A stretch of DNA of 64,000 nucleotides from Rhodospirillales bacterium (GTDB lineage: Bacteria > Pseudomonadota > Alphaproteobacteria > Micavibrionales > Micavibrionaceae): NCBI GenBank assembly GCA_020638285.1, contig JACKIV010000002.1, forward strand, positions 62,001 to 126,000, read 5' to 3'. This document shows positions 40,683 to 49,153 of the stretch, piece by piece. The position numbers were made by a program, and so were the translations under genes. Below the pieces are notes generated by a model. The model saw only the letters and a list, made by a program, of their open reading frames with translations, did no database searches and was not told the origin of the DNA. The first letter of the stretch is position 1; every line of letters begins with the position of its first letter.

Positions 40683-41915
40683 ATGAAAATCCTCTGTTTT
40701 CATGCTGTTTTGAACAAAAGGGCCCTCTCCGGGATTTTTCTCGTATTCTTTTGCGGAACAATCTTTTTCGGTTTTTCGGGGGCGCAGGCCCAGATTGATC
40801 TGGTCTGGGATCGTTATAAATCCGAAACGAAAATGTATGTTGTCGAATTTCCGGGCAAGCCCACGATCAATCGCGCGGCCTTGCGGATTGATCCTTCGAC
40901 CGTGATTTATTCCGAGCAGATGAATTACGAGGAAAAAGTCAGCACGCCGGGGGAGCCGGATGCAACCCGGCAATATATCATACGGCTGGATCAGACTTTT
41001 GGCGGCCCTTTTATTTCCGCAGGCAGAAAGGGCGATGCGTCCATTTTTCTGGATGCCGAGATCGAAAAATTGACGGAGTTCTATACGATGCAGGGCGCAA
41101 CGATTGTCTCGTCGGATGTGACGGGGCGGGATGATTTCGAGGGACGCGCGATGGTCGTCGATCTCAAAAACGAAAAGGGCGGGCTTGCTATGTCGGCCCG
41201 CATCGTCATTCTGGTGCGCGGGCGGACAAAAGTTCAGCAGATTGTCATTGCTCCGAAGTCTGTGATTGATCGTGCACCTGTTTTGCAGTTTTTCCATTCT
41301 CTGATGCTCTATCGGGGTGAGCCGGTCGATAACGGCGACCTCAAAAAAGACTGGGTTCTTTACGATCTGGACGGCAAGGGGCTGTTCAATGTCCGCATCC
41401 CTCCCGGAGCGCCTCCTTTCGTGCCGGAAACACCAAAGATCGAGGTTGGCCGGAATATCCGTTCGGTGACAACGTCTGTTTCCGATCCCGTTCATGGGGG
41501 TCGGTTGCTTTACCGTGCCACGGTTTATGATCAGGGCCAATCCAAGATCACCGAAGATATTTTTGATCTGTTTCTGAAAAAATATCATGTCGATGATTGG
41601 GACAAGATTCTGGTTGAGCGGGTGGCGGCGGACGAAAACTTTCTTCATGGGAAGAAACTCTGGGCCCCCGTGAAGCCCACGCCGGAAGATCCCGGGATTG
41701 AAGAAAAGATTATCCGTGCTTATTACACGAATAATTATTTTGGCACGTCTAAAATTCTTGTGATTGAGTTGACAGGCAGCAAGGCGATGCTGGAAACGGA
41801 TCTGGCGCAGAATCTTCTCTATTCCATGACGCTGCGCGGAGATGTCCCCCTGCTGGACGGGCGAGCAGCCCCGCGCAGGATCATAAAACCGACCAGTCCC
41901 ATTGATCTGAAGTAA
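40683..41915 (+). CDS. exported hypothetical protein
   Basis: 410 residues from ATG 40683, which has the strong Shine-Dalgarno GAAGGAGAAGGG. The signal peptide is 'GIFLVFFCGTIFFGFSGAQA'. The protein has two similar-looking halves: each contains strand-rich sections with 'YVVEFPGKPTINRAAL' / 'GKGLFNVRIPPGAPPFVP', suggesting a duplicated domain. 'AARIVILVRGRTKVQQIVI'-like segments ('SARIVILVRGRTKVQQIVIA') and 'FLKKYHVDDWDKILVERVA' are prominent. No family recognised. Its promoter is visible, so expression is likely. Confidence 0.75.
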   Translation: MKILCFHAVLNKRALSGIFLVFFCGTIFFGFSGAQAQIDLVWDRYKSETKMYVVEFPGKPTINRAALRIDPSTVIYSEQMNYEEKVSTPGEPDATRQYIIRLDQTFGGPFISAGRKGDASIFLDAEIEKLTEFYTMQGATIVSSDVTGRDDFEGRAMVVDLKNEKGGLAMSARIVILVRGRTKVQQIVIAPKSVIDRAPVLQFFHSLMLYRGEPVDNGDLKKDWVLYDLDGKGLFNVRIPPGAPPFVPETPKIEVGRNIRSVTTSVSDPVHGGRLLYRATVYDQGQSKITEDIFDLFLKKYHVDDWDKILVERVAADENFLHGKKLWAPVKPTPEDPGIEEKIIRAYYTNNYFGTSKILVIELTGSKAMLETDLAQNLLYSMTLRGDVPLLDGRAAPRRIIKPTSPIDLK

Positions 41916-41928
41916 GGTTCTCTGTCGC

Positions 41929-42339
41929 TCAGTCGCTTGTCAAGGTCTGGATCCTTTGCGCCATGGCGTAGAATCCGTTGCGGCGGTTGGGGGAGAGGTG
42001 CTCTTCCAACCCCAGTTCCCGAAAAAAGTCCAACGGGTCAAAGGCCGATATCTCGGTGGCGCTCCGCCCTTGCACCCCGGATAGCAAGATGGCGATCAGT
42101 CCCCGGACGATGTGGGCATCGCTGTCGGCGCGAAAGTGATATTGTCCTGCGGCGTTTTTTTCCGCGCTCATCCAGACTTGCGAGGTGCAGCCGTGGACGC
42201 GGGTTTCTTCGATGCGCAGCGAATCGGGGAAGGGCTCCAGAGTTCGGCCCAACTCAATAACATAGCGGTATCGCTCTTCCCAATCGCCCAGAAGGGCGAA
42301 GGTTTCGCGAATGGTTTCCATATTTATTTCCGTTGTCAT
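41929..42339 (-). CDS. sufE: SufE-type cysteine desulfuration protein
   Basis: Accepts persulfide sulfur from SufS for iron-sulfur cluster assembly. 136 residues; the catalytic Cys is at position 51 in 'RVHGCTSQVWMSA'. 'HIVRGLIAILLSGVQGRSATEI' and 'LGLEEHLSPNRRNGFYAMAQRI' are the other family blocks. No sufS or sufBCD nearby. It is divergent from clpX across about 200 bases. Confidence 0.93.
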   Translation of the reverse strand: MTTEINMETIRETFALLGDWEERYRYVIELGRTLEPFPDSLRIEETRVHGCTSQVWMSAEKNAAGQYHFRADSDAHIVRGLIAILLSGVQGRSATEISAFDPLDFFRELGLEEHLSPNRRNGFYAMAQRIQTLTSD

Positions 42340-42535
42340 CGCAAAAATCCCGGTTCACCGAATATTAAGAGCTTGGGTATCATATGATAGAAGGCGAAGA
42401 AAGCTTCTGTTTTGCGTTGTTTCAGACAATATGATACGAAAAACGCAAATAAGGGCTTGAAGCTGCCCTCCGGGCTTGGCAAAGTCAGGAGGCGCGATTC
42501 GGGTATCGGCAGCTCCAACCTTGCGGGAATCTGTG

Positions 42536-43852
42536 ATGAGTAAATCCACAACAGGCGATTCAAAAAACACCCTGTACTGCTCTTTCTGCGGGAAGAGCCA
42601 GCACGAGGTGCGAAAGCTCATCGCCGGGCCCAACGTGTTCATCTGCAATGAATGCGTGGAATTGTGCACCGATATTATCCGCGAGGAAGACAAGACCCAG
42701 CTCGTCCGTTCTGGCGAGGCCGTCCCCGCGCCGAGCGAAATCAAGGGCGTTCTGGATGATTATGTCATCGGCCAGGACCGCGCCAAGCGGATTCTCTCCG
42801 TGGCGGTCCATAATCACTATAAACGTCTGGAAACAAGCCAGAAGGGCGGCGATGTCGAGCTGTCCAAATCCAACATCCTGCTGGTCGGCCCCACGGGATG
42901 CGGAAAGACGTTGCTGGCCCAGACTCTGGCGCGGATTCTGGATGTGCCCTTTACGATGGCGGATGCCACAACCTTGACCGAAGCCGGGTATGTCGGCGAG
43001 GACGTGGAAAATATCGTCCTGAAATTGCTGCAAAATTGTGATTACAATGTTGAGCGCGCCCAGCGCGGCATCGTCTATATCGACGAAATCGACAAAATCT
43101 CGCGTAAAGGCGACAACCCCTCCATCACCCGCGATGTGTCGGGCGAAGGCGTGCAGCAGGCACTCCTTAAACTTATGGAAGGCACGATTGCCAGCGTGCC
43201 GCCGCAAGGGGGACGCAAACACCCGCAGCAGGAATTTTTGCAGGTGGACACGACCAACATCCTGTTTATCTGCGGCGGGGCCTTCGCGGGCATTGAAAAG
43301 ATCATTTCGGCCCGCGGGCGCGGAACGACGATCGGCTTTGGCGCCGACGTCAAGGGTCCGGACGAGCGCAAGGCGGGAGAGTTGCTGCGAATTCTGGAGC
43401 CCGAAGATTTGCTCAAATTCGGTTTGATTCCGGAATTTATCGGACGTTTGCCGATTATTGCGACGTTGGACGATCTGGACGAAAAGGCCCTGATCCAGAT
43501 TTTGACCGAGCCGAAAAATGCTCTGTGCAAACAATATCATCGCCTGTTTGAGATGGAGGGTGTAGAACTGACCTTTACGCCGGAATCCCTGTCCGCCGTC
43601 TCAAAGAAGGCCATCGAGCGTAAGACCGGGGCGCGGGGGCTTCGGTCAATTATGGAAACTATGTTGCTCGACACTATGTTCGATCTGCCGGATCTGGAGG
43701 GCGTTTCAGAGGTTCAGGTGACCGAAGACACGGTTCTCGAGGGCAAACAACCCATCCAGATTGTCAGCGATAAAAAGAAGACCAAGAAGGTCAAAGCCGC
43801 CGAAAGCGTGGGCGGCAAGGACGAAAAAGAACCGGAAACCGCAGTGACGTAA
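42536..43852 (+). CDS. clpX: ATP-dependent Clp protease ATP-binding subunit ClpX
   Basis: AAA+ unfoldase that feeds ClpP. 438 residues from ATG 42536. The zinc-binding domain has Cys15, Cys18, Cys37 and Cys40 ('YCSFCGKS', 'ICNECVEL'). 'VGPTGCGKTLLAQTLARIL' is Walker A and 'GIVYIDEIDKISRKGD' Walker B. Also 'RDVSGEGVQQALLKLMEGT' and the pore/IGF region 'GALGTTIGFGADVKG'-type ('GRGTTIGFGADVKGPDERK'). 'EFIGRLPIIATL' and 'KTGARGLRSIMETMLLDTMFD' follow. A Lys-rich tail is unusual. clpP is not next to it, and tig is at 5050. Confidence 0.95.
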   Translation: MSKSTTGDSKNTLYCSFCGKSQHEVRKLIAGPNVFICNECVELCTDIIREEDKTQLVRSGEAVPAPSEIKGVLDDYVIGQDRAKRILSVAVHNHYKRLETSQKGGDVELSKSNILLVGPTGCGKTLLAQTLARILDVPFTMADATTLTEAGYVGEDVENIVLKLLQNCDYNVERAQRGIVYIDEIDKISRKGDNPSITRDVSGEGVQQALLKLMEGTIASVPPQGGRKHPQQEFLQVDTTNILFICGGAFAGIEKIISARGRGTTIGFGADVKGPDERKAGELLRILEPEDLLKFGLIPEFIGRLPIIATLDDLDEKALIQILTEPKNALCKQYHRLFEMEGVELTFTPESLSAVSKKAIERKTGARGLRSIMETMLLDTMFDLPDLEGVSEVQVTEDTVLEGKQPIQIVSDKKKTKKVKAAESVGGKDEKEPETAVT

Positions 43853-43902
43853 CAGGGGGTATCCTTTCGTTTCGTCCAGTGCGGCCGCAATGGTCCTGTT
43901 TT

Positions 43903-44283
43903 CTATTCCTTGACCCAATTCAGGGCTTTGTCCAACTCACTTTCCTCAAACAGGCGCAGCGCCTCGGGGTCAAACAAGGGAGCCTTGACTTTTTTCTGAA
44001 AAATCTCGCTTCGAGGTGGGTTGACCAGCGCGAATCGGCGGATTTTTTTGCCATAGGCGGATGTTATTTCCATATCTTTTTCTGCGGCCTCTTCTTCCCA
44101 TCCCTTGAAATCCTTATAATAAACAAGGAGGCGCGCCTCGCCGTTGCGGTCGAGCATGCCCTTGAATCGAGGCAGGAAGTTATGCTCGTAGCCTTCGGCG
44201 GAGATGGGTTTCTCGATCAGGATACACAGGGTTCTGTCGTCGGTTTCCGGCATGATCGTATTGAATTTAAGGGTATTCATCAT
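43903..44283 (-). CDS. SpoIIAA-like STAS-domain protein
   Basis: 126 residues; ATG 44283 (or 44280) with Shine-Dalgarno AAGGAG. It resembles the SpoIIAA-like/STAS-SEC14 family: 'ILIEKPISAEGYEHNFLPRFKGMLDRNGEARLLVYYKDFKGWEEEAAEKDM' in the first half, then 'KKIRRFALVNPPRSEIFQKKVKAPLFDPEALRLFEESELDKALNWVKE', a shape common to these proteins. Function is unknown; related proteins are linked to stress in some bacteria. It is opposed to clpX (50 bases apart) and divergent from thrS (216-base gap). Confidence 0.8.
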   Translation of the reverse strand: MMNTLKFNTIMPETDDRTLCILIEKPISAEGYEHNFLPRFKGMLDRNGEARLLVYYKDFKGWEEEAAEKDMEITSAYGKKIRRFALVNPPRSEIFQKKVKAPLFDPEALRLFEESELDKALNWVKE

Positions 44284-44499
44284 TTTTCTCCTTGTTTACG
44301 ACTTAAGATAAAATCTACACATGTCCCCAAATCGGCGCTATACGCCGGGTGCGCGTCCATTGTAGCAGCCCCGGGAAAGAATCTTGTGTGGCAAAATGGC
44401 GCAGCCGAAAGGAAAATGGACGCAAAAGACTTGCCAAGCGGGCCGGGATCGTATTGTGATAAGATACTGGTTTTTGCAAGACTTAAGGAGCCTTGTTTC

Positions 44500-46500
44500 A
44501 TGGAAGATGCTGCATCGAAAGTCCGTTCGTCCGTTGCTGAAGAACAGGTCCTCGTGACCTTTCCCGATGGATCGACGCGAACTTTTGCGCGCGGCGTCAC
44601 GGGATTTGAAATCGCCGAATCCATTTCCAAAAGCCTCGCCAAGGCCGCTCTGGCCGTTATGATTGACGGCGCACCTGCCGATCTAAGCCAGCCGATTGAG
44701 TCCGATTGCAGCCTGAAGATCCTGCGGCGCGAAGACCCGGAAGCTCTGGAGCTGATTCGCCACGACTGCGCGCATATCATGGCTCAGGCAGTGCAGGAAC
44801 TGTTCCCCGGAACTCAGGTCACGATCGGCCCGAATGTCGAAAACGGCTTTTATTACGATTTCGCGCGGAGCGAGCCCTTTTCGACCGAAGATTTCGCAGC
44901 CATTGAGAAGCGTATGCATGAGATCGTGGATTCGGCCACGCCCATTGTGCGCGAAGTCTGGGACCGGGATCAGGCGATTGCTTATTTCAAGGATAAAGGC
45001 GAGACCTTTAAGGCTGAACTGATTGCTGATCTGCCCGGCGGCGAATCCATCAAGGTCTATCGTCAGGGCGACTGGCTCGATCTGTGCCGCGGCCCGCATA
45101 TGCCCACGACAAAGCTCACAGGCCACGGGTTCAAGCTGATGAAAGTCGCCGGGGCTTACTGGCGCGGGGATTCCAGCCGTGACGTTCTGACCCGGATTTA
45201 CGGAACCGCGTGGCGTGATGAGAAGGAATTGCAGGCCCATCTGACGCAGATCGAGGAGGCTGAAAAACGCGACCACCGCAAGCTGGGCCGCGAACTGGAT
45301 CTGTTTCATCTTCAGGACGAGGCGCAAGGGTCTGTTTTCTGGCACCCGAAGGGCTATACAGTCTGGCTGGCGCTGGAGTCCTATATTCGTCGCCGGATCC
45401 GGGCGGCGGGTTATGTCGAGGTCAAGACGCCCCAGCTCATGGACAGTCGGTTCTGGGAACAATCCGGACATTGGGGAAAATACCGCGAGAACATGTTCGT
45501 TGTGCCCGATGTGGTCCCCAATACCGAAGATGGCGGCAAGGTTTTCAAGGAAGAACCCAAACATTTTATGGCGCTCAAGCCCATGAACTGCCCCGCTCAT
45601 GTCCAGATTTTCAATCAGAAAGTCCGGTCCTATCGCGATTTGCCGCTGCGGATGGCTGAGTTCGGGTGTTGTCACCGCAACGAGGCGCATGGGGCGCTGC
45701 ACGGTCTGTTGCGCGTGCGCCAGATGACCCAGGACGATGCGCATATTTTCTGCCGCGAGGACCAGATCGAAAGCGAATGCACTGCGTTTTGCGATCTTTT
45801 GGAAAAAGTCTACGCCGATCTTGGGTTTACGGATTTGACGGTCAAACTGGCCACGCGTCCGGCGGTGCGGGCCGGTTCCGACGATGTCTGGGACCGCGCC
45901 GAGCAGGGCCTGCGCGATGCGCTGATGTCCGCGAAACTGGACTATGTCGAAGCGCCCGGAGACGGAGCGTTTTACGGCCCCAAACTGGAATTTCACATCC
46001 GCGATGCCATCGGGCGGAGTTGGACCTGCGGTACGATCCAGCTTGATTTTGTGCTGCCCGAGCGTCTGGATGCGTATTATGTCGGCGAAGATGGGCAAAA
46101 ACACCATCCTGTGATGCTGCATCGCGCGATTTTGGGGACTCTGGAGCGGTTTATCGGAATCCTGATCGAAAATTATGCCGGGAAACTACCGCTGTGGCTC
46201 GCCCCGGTGCAGTGCGTGGTGGCGACGATTACCTCCGAGGCGGATTCCTACGCGCAAAAGGTTCTGGAAACTCTGAAGGCCGCAGGCATTCGGGCTGAAC
46301 TCGACATGCGCAATGAAAAGATCAACTACAAGATCCGGGAACACAGTGTCCAGAAAGTCCCGGTCCTCTTCGTTGTCGGCGCGCGCGAGGCCGAAGGAGG
46401 CACCGTCGCCATCCGCCGCATGGACGACATCGCCCAGCCGGTGGAAAAAATGGATGAGGCCGTCAAGGCCCTGGCCGTTACCTGTGCGCCGCCGTTTTAA
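44500..46500 (+). CDS. thrS: threonyl-tRNA synthetase
   Basis: Class II synthetase charging tRNA-Thr. 666 residues from ATG 44500 with Shine-Dalgarno TTAAGGAG; the frame stays open to 43879, but that is antisense to the SpoIIAA-like gene. Order: TGS domain ('VTFPDGSTRTFARGVTGFEIAESIS'), editing domain with 'RHDCAHIMAQAVQELFPGTQVTIGPNVENGFYYDF' and 'DLCRGPHMPTT'. The catalytic core has 'FHLQDEAQGSVFWHPKGYTV', 'MALKPMNCPAHVQIF', 'RMAEFGCCHRNEAHGALHGLLRVRQMTQDDAHIFCRE' and 'DGAFYGPKLEFHIRDAIGRSWTCGTIQLDF'. The anticodon-binding domain closes the protein. Confidence 0.97.
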   Translation: MEDAASKVRSSVAEEQVLVTFPDGSTRTFARGVTGFEIAESISKSLAKAALAVMIDGAPADLSQPIESDCSLKILRREDPEALELIRHDCAHIMAQAVQELFPGTQVTIGPNVENGFYYDFARSEPFSTEDFAAIEKRMHEIVDSATPIVREVWDRDQAIAYFKDKGETFKAELIADLPGGESIKVYRQGDWLDLCRGPHMPTTKLTGHGFKLMKVAGAYWRGDSSRDVLTRIYGTAWRDEKELQAHLTQIEEAEKRDHRKLGRELDLFHLQDEAQGSVFWHPKGYTVWLALESYIRRRIRAAGYVEVKTPQLMDSRFWEQSGHWGKYRENMFVVPDVVPNTEDGGKVFKEEPKHFMALKPMNCPAHVQIFNQKVRSYRDLPLRMAEFGCCHRNEAHGALHGLLRVRQMTQDDAHIFCREDQIESECTAFCDLLEKVYADLGFTDLTVKLATRPAVRAGSDDVWDRAEQGLRDALMSAKLDYVEAPGDGAFYGPKLEFHIRDAIGRSWTCGTIQLDFVLPERLDAYYVGEDGQKHHPVMLHRAILGTLERFIGILIENYAGKLPLWLAPVQCVVATITSEADSYAQKVLETLKAAGIRAELDMRNEKINYKIREHSVQKVPVLFVVGAREAEGGTVAIRRMDDIAQPVEKMDEAVKALAVTCAPPF

Positions 46501-47228
46501 AGGGGTTTATGGGCGGTGAGATAGTCGTTCAAAATTGTCTGTTCCGGGATTCCTGTCTGGTGGAAATCTGCCACATCGTCCCGGCATGTTTCCAGAATGT
46601 CAAGATAGGAGTCCAGTGGAATCCATAAACCGCCCACGGATGCTGTTAAATTTGTGACTTGTTGTGTTTCCAGAAAAGAAAACCCGCCGCGCCACAGCCG
46701 GGCGACCAAATGGACAAGAGCGATTTTCCCTGCATCGGGCTGTGCAGAAAACACACTTTCTCCGCAAAAGATGCTGCCGATCTGGAGGCCATATAGCCCA
46801 CCTGCCAGCACGCCGTGTTTGTCGTAGCAAGCGATGCAGTGGGCAATTCCTTCATCAAAGAGGGCGCAATACCCTTTTATGAGGGACTCGCTGATCCATG
46901 TCCCATCCTGTGCCCGGCGCGGCGTGTCAGCGCAGGCGCGGATGACGGATTCAAAACCGGAATCAATCGCAATAGAGAAAGGATCTTTACGCAAATTTTT
47001 CCATAGACTCCTTGATATGTGCATATCACACATAGGAATGTGCGCTCGATGGGCCTTCCCGGATCTTTCGGCACCCAGATACCAGTTGAAATTCTCTGCA
47101 TGACGAGAAGGGGCCATCGGAAAAATGCCTATTCGATAGGCATTTAGAAGTATTTGCGGATCAAGCTTGTCTGCTGGAAAGGGAGCGGGAATCATATCCT
47201 TGTGAACTCTTCCGGTGTTCGAAGCCAT
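46497..47228 (-). CDS. leucyl/phenylalanyl-tRNA-protein transferase-like protein
   Basis: Aat transfers Leu or Phe from tRNA to N-termini with Arg or Lys for degradation by ClpAP. The family core is visible: 'LLNAYRIGIFPMAPSRHAENFNWYL', 'MHISRSLWKNLRKDPFSIAIDSGFESVI', 'DGTWISESLIKGYCALFDEGIAHCIACY', 'LAGGLYGLQIGSIFCGESVFS' and 'KIALVHLVARLWRGGFSFLETQ'. The usual 'DTQFLTPHLASLG' segment instead reads 'ETQQVTNLTASVGG', so the substrate-binding loop is altered. 243 residues (ATG 47228; 47195 is possible). It is antisense to, and overlaps, the end of thrS by four bases and sits between thrS and infC. Confidence 0.75.
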   Translation of the reverse strand: MASNTGRVHKDMIPAPFPADKLDPQILLNAYRIGIFPMAPSRHAENFNWYLGAERSGKAHRAHIPMCDMHISRSLWKNLRKDPFSIAIDSGFESVIRACADTPRRAQDGTWISESLIKGYCALFDEGIAHCIACYDKHGVLAGGLYGLQIGSIFCGESVFSAQPDAGKIALVHLVARLWRGGFSFLETQQVTNLTASVGGLWIPLDSYLDILETCRDDVADFHQTGIPEQTILNDYLTAHKPL

Positions 47229-47340
47229 GTTTTGAAAATCGCAAGGAATTTATGATATCCCTCTTGCGTAAGGCGCGGCAAGGCCTTAATAATATGCCCG
47301 GACAAGGCCGCAATCGGCGAAAAACAACAGGAGACAGACC

Positions 47341-47904
47341 ATCTCAAGACAGACTTTTGTTCCCCCGCGCCCGCCCGTTGGAGACGGGCCCCGCATTAAT
47401 ACCCAAATTCGCGCCATCCGGGTTCGTCTGATTGATGAAAACGGTGAGATGGTGGGCGTTGTGACTGTGCCAGAGGCTTTGGCTGCTGCCGAAGCCGCAG
47501 GACTCGATCTTGTCGAAGTGTCGCCCAACGCTGATCCGCCAGTGTGCAAGATTATAGATTTCGGAAAATACAAGTACGAGCTTCAGAAGAAAACGGCTGA
47601 GGCCCGCAAAAAACAGAAAATCGTTGAGATCAAGGAAATCAAGGTTCGCCCCGGTATTGAAGCCCACGATTACGATGTGAAGGTTCGCAATGCACGTCGG
47701 TTTCTGGAGGAGGGCGACAAGGTCAAGGTTACCTTGCGCTTTCGGGGGCGGGAAATGGCCCATATCCAGTTGTGCATGGAAGTCCTGACGCGGATCAAGA
47801 AAGACCTTGAAGGGCTCGGGAAGGTGGAAATGGACGCCCGATTGGAAGGGCGTCAGGCGATTATGGTTCTTGCTCCAGAAAAGGCGTCTGAGAAGCCTTC
47901 GTAA
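47341..47904 (+). CDS. infC: translation initiation factor IF-3
   Basis: Prevents premature subunit joining and proofreads the start codon. The protein reads ISRQTFVPPRPPVGDGPRIN..., the alphaproteobacterial IF-3 start. The start codon is ATC at 47341, with Shine-Dalgarno AGGAG at 47329-47333 and a 7-base gap. A non-AUG start is the classic feature that lets IF-3 repress its own synthesis. 'LIDENGEMVGVVTVPEALAAAEAAGLDLVEVSPNADPPVCKIIDFGKYKYELQKK' and 'EIKVRPGIEAHDYDVKVRNARRFLEEGDKVKVTLRFRGREMAH' mark N- and C-domains. It is 187 residues. rpmI-rplT do not follow; the rplJ leader does. Confidence 0.92.
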   Translation: MSRQTFVPPRPPVGDGPRINTQIRAIRVRLIDENGEMVGVVTVPEALAAAEAAGLDLVEVSPNADPPVCKIIDFGKYKYELQKKTAEARKKQKIVEIKEIKVRPGIEAHDYDVKVRNARRFLEEGDKVKVTLRFRGREMAHIQLCMEVLTRIKKDLEGLGKVEMDARLEGRQAIMVLAPEKASEKPS

Positions 47905-47924
47905 GGGGTGTCTGTAAAAACAGC

Positions 47925-47953
47925 TTGACGGGGTTTGCGCACTTGTGTAGAAG
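47925..47953 (+). promoter_or_regulatory. rplJ-rplL promoter
   Basis: TTGACG (47925-47930), a 17-base spacer, TAGAAG (47948-47953). It lies 235 bases before rplJ and 21 bases after the infC stop, giving a long 5' leader. Confidence 0.7.
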
Positions 47954-47959
47954 TGCCGC

Positions 47960-48187
47960 CGTAATCCTTTCTTTAAGGATCGCCTGTCCAGGACTGCGGG
48001 TTCCCTTCGGGGATGAAATTTGCCCGCACAGACGGGAAAGCCTATAGCGCTTCGTTAAAAGCGAGGTCGGCTTTTTTGTTTGCAGGATTTGGATCGGGCG
48101 GGCGGAAGGTGATTCCGCCCTGTTTTTTTTGAAAAAGGGCGCCGTTGGCGGAAAGATTCGTAACGCGTTTTTAGGGAGATTGTCGAA
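47960..48187 (+). ncRNA. structured rplJ (L10) leader with attenuator
   Basis: Between the promoter and rplJ lie several stems: ATCCTT (47964-47969) / AAGGAT (47975-47980); TGCGGG (47995-48000) / CCCGCA (48023-48028) enclosing CCC-TTC-GGG; a CGCTT/AAGCG pair (48048-48052, 48059-48063) that excludes an AAAAGC/GCTTTT pair (48057-48062, 48070-48075); and a perfect terminator (48100-48130). This fits an autoregulated L10 leader in principle, but the L10-binding motif was not matched to a known model. A short independent RNA ending at the terminator is the alternative. Confidence 0.6.
48100..48130 (+). terminator. intrinsic terminator in the rplJ leader (attenuator candidate)
   Basis: A perfect 8-bp stem GGGCGGAA (48100-48107) / TTCCGCCC (48113-48120), loop GGTGA, then TGTTTTTTTT (48121-48130). 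It is only 57 bases upstream of rplJ and downstream of the promoter at 47925, so it would stop transcription before rplJ unless prevented. Confidence 0.85.
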
Positions 48188-48706
48188 ATGGGCATGAGTC
48201 GCGCAAAAAAGGAACAGGAATTTTCTGAAATCAAAGCCCAGTTCGAGGAAGATTCCTTGATCGTCGTGTCCCATAATCTGGGTCTAACCGTTAAGGAAGA
48301 CAGCGATCTGCGTGTCAAGTCACGTGCGGTTGCCGCGCGGCACAAAACCACCAAGAATACATTGGCTCGTCGTGCGCTCGTTGGAACCCGTTTCGAGGGG
48401 ATTGCGAATCTGTTTGAGGGGCCGACCCGAATCACTTCGTCGCAGGATCCGATCGCGGCGGCCAAGGTTGCGCACGATTTCGCCAAGACCAATCCGAAGT
48501 TCGTGATTCTTGGCGGCTCGCTTGATGGCAAGACGCTGAGCGCGGCAGAAATCGTTCAGCTTGCAAATCTCCCCTCGCTTGACGCTCTGCGCGGCAAGAT
48601 CGTGGGTCTTTTGCAGGCTCCTGCGACCAAGCTGGCCGGGCTGCTTCAGGCTCCCGCGCGTGATCTTGTGGGCGTGACTCGCGCCTATGGCGAAAAAGCG
48701 GGTTGA
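48188..48706 (+). CDS. rplJ: 50S ribosomal protein L10
   Basis: Stalk base protein that anchors L7/L12 dimers. 172 residues starting MGMSRAKKEQEFSEIKAQFEED, with 'SLIVVSHNLGLTVKEDSDLRVKSRAVAARHKTTKNTLARRALVG', 'FEGPTRITSSQDPIAAAKVAHDFAKT', 'FVILGGSLDGKTLSAAEIVQLANLPSLDALRGKIVGLLQAPATKLAGLLQAPARDLVGV'. The two similar 'GLLQAPA' units are normal for this protein. Expression may be controlled by the leader terminator upstream. Confidence 0.97.
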   Translation: MGMSRAKKEQEFSEIKAQFEEDSLIVVSHNLGLTVKEDSDLRVKSRAVAARHKTTKNTLARRALVGTRFEGIANLFEGPTRITSSQDPIAAAKVAHDFAKTNPKFVILGGSLDGKTLSAAEIVQLANLPSLDALRGKIVGLLQAPATKLAGLLQAPARDLVGVTRAYGEKAG

Positions 48707-48778
48707 GGTCTGGAAAGGGTCTCCGTCCGGAGTTTGTGGAAAAGTTCAACAGTTCAGAAAAACCAAGGAGTTAAAACA

Positions 48779-49153
48779 ATGGCTGCCAATCTTGATAAAA
48801 TCGTTGATGATCTTTCGACTCTGACCGTGATGGAGGCCGCCGAGCTTTCCAAGCGCCTCGAAGAGAAGTGGGGCGTAACTGCTGCTGCGCCTGTGGCTGT
48901 GGCCGCTGTCGGCGGAGCTGCCGCTGCGCCTGTCGAGGAAAAGGATGCTTTTGAGGTGATTCTCGAAGCTGCTGGCGACAAGAAGATCGAAGTGATCAAG
49001 GTCGTGCGCGAAATCACCGCGCTGGGCCTCAAGGAAGCCAAGGATCTCGTCGAAAGCGCGCCCAAGCCCCTCAAGCAGGACGTCAAGAAGGCTGAAGCCG
49101 AAGAGATCAAGAAGAAGCTTGAGGCCGCCGGCGCCAAGGTCAAGCTGGCCTAG
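48779..49153 (+). CDS. rplL: 50S ribosomal protein L7/L12
   Basis: Flexible stalk dimer recruiting translation GTPases. 124 residues from ATG 48779 with Shine-Dalgarno AAGGAG. N-terminal dimerisation helix 'LDKIVDDLSTLTVMEAAELSKRLEEKWGV', an Ala/Val/Gly hinge ('TAAAPVAVAAVGGAAAAPVEEKD') and the C-terminal domain 'FEVILEAAGDKKIEVIKVVREITALGLKEAKDLVESAPKPLKQDVKKAEAEEIKKKLEAAGAKVKLA' are all canonical. Confidence 0.98.
   Translation: MAANLDKIVDDLSTLTVMEAAELSKRLEEKWGVTAAAPVAVAAVGGAAAAPVEEKDAFEVILEAAGDKKIEVIKVVREITALGLKEAKDLVESAPKPLKQDVKKAEAEEIKKKLEAAGAKVKLA

Noticed and set aside
43879..44499. Extended upstream start for thrS
   Set aside because: It would run across the antisense SpoIIAA-like gene; the ATG at 44500 has a strong Shine-Dalgarno and the family N-terminus.
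44683..46122. A long minus-strand frame antisense to thrS (479 codons)
   Set aside because: Composition is that of a shadow frame: the translation is Gln/His/Arg-rich with no domain, and thrS on the plus strand is intact with all motifs.
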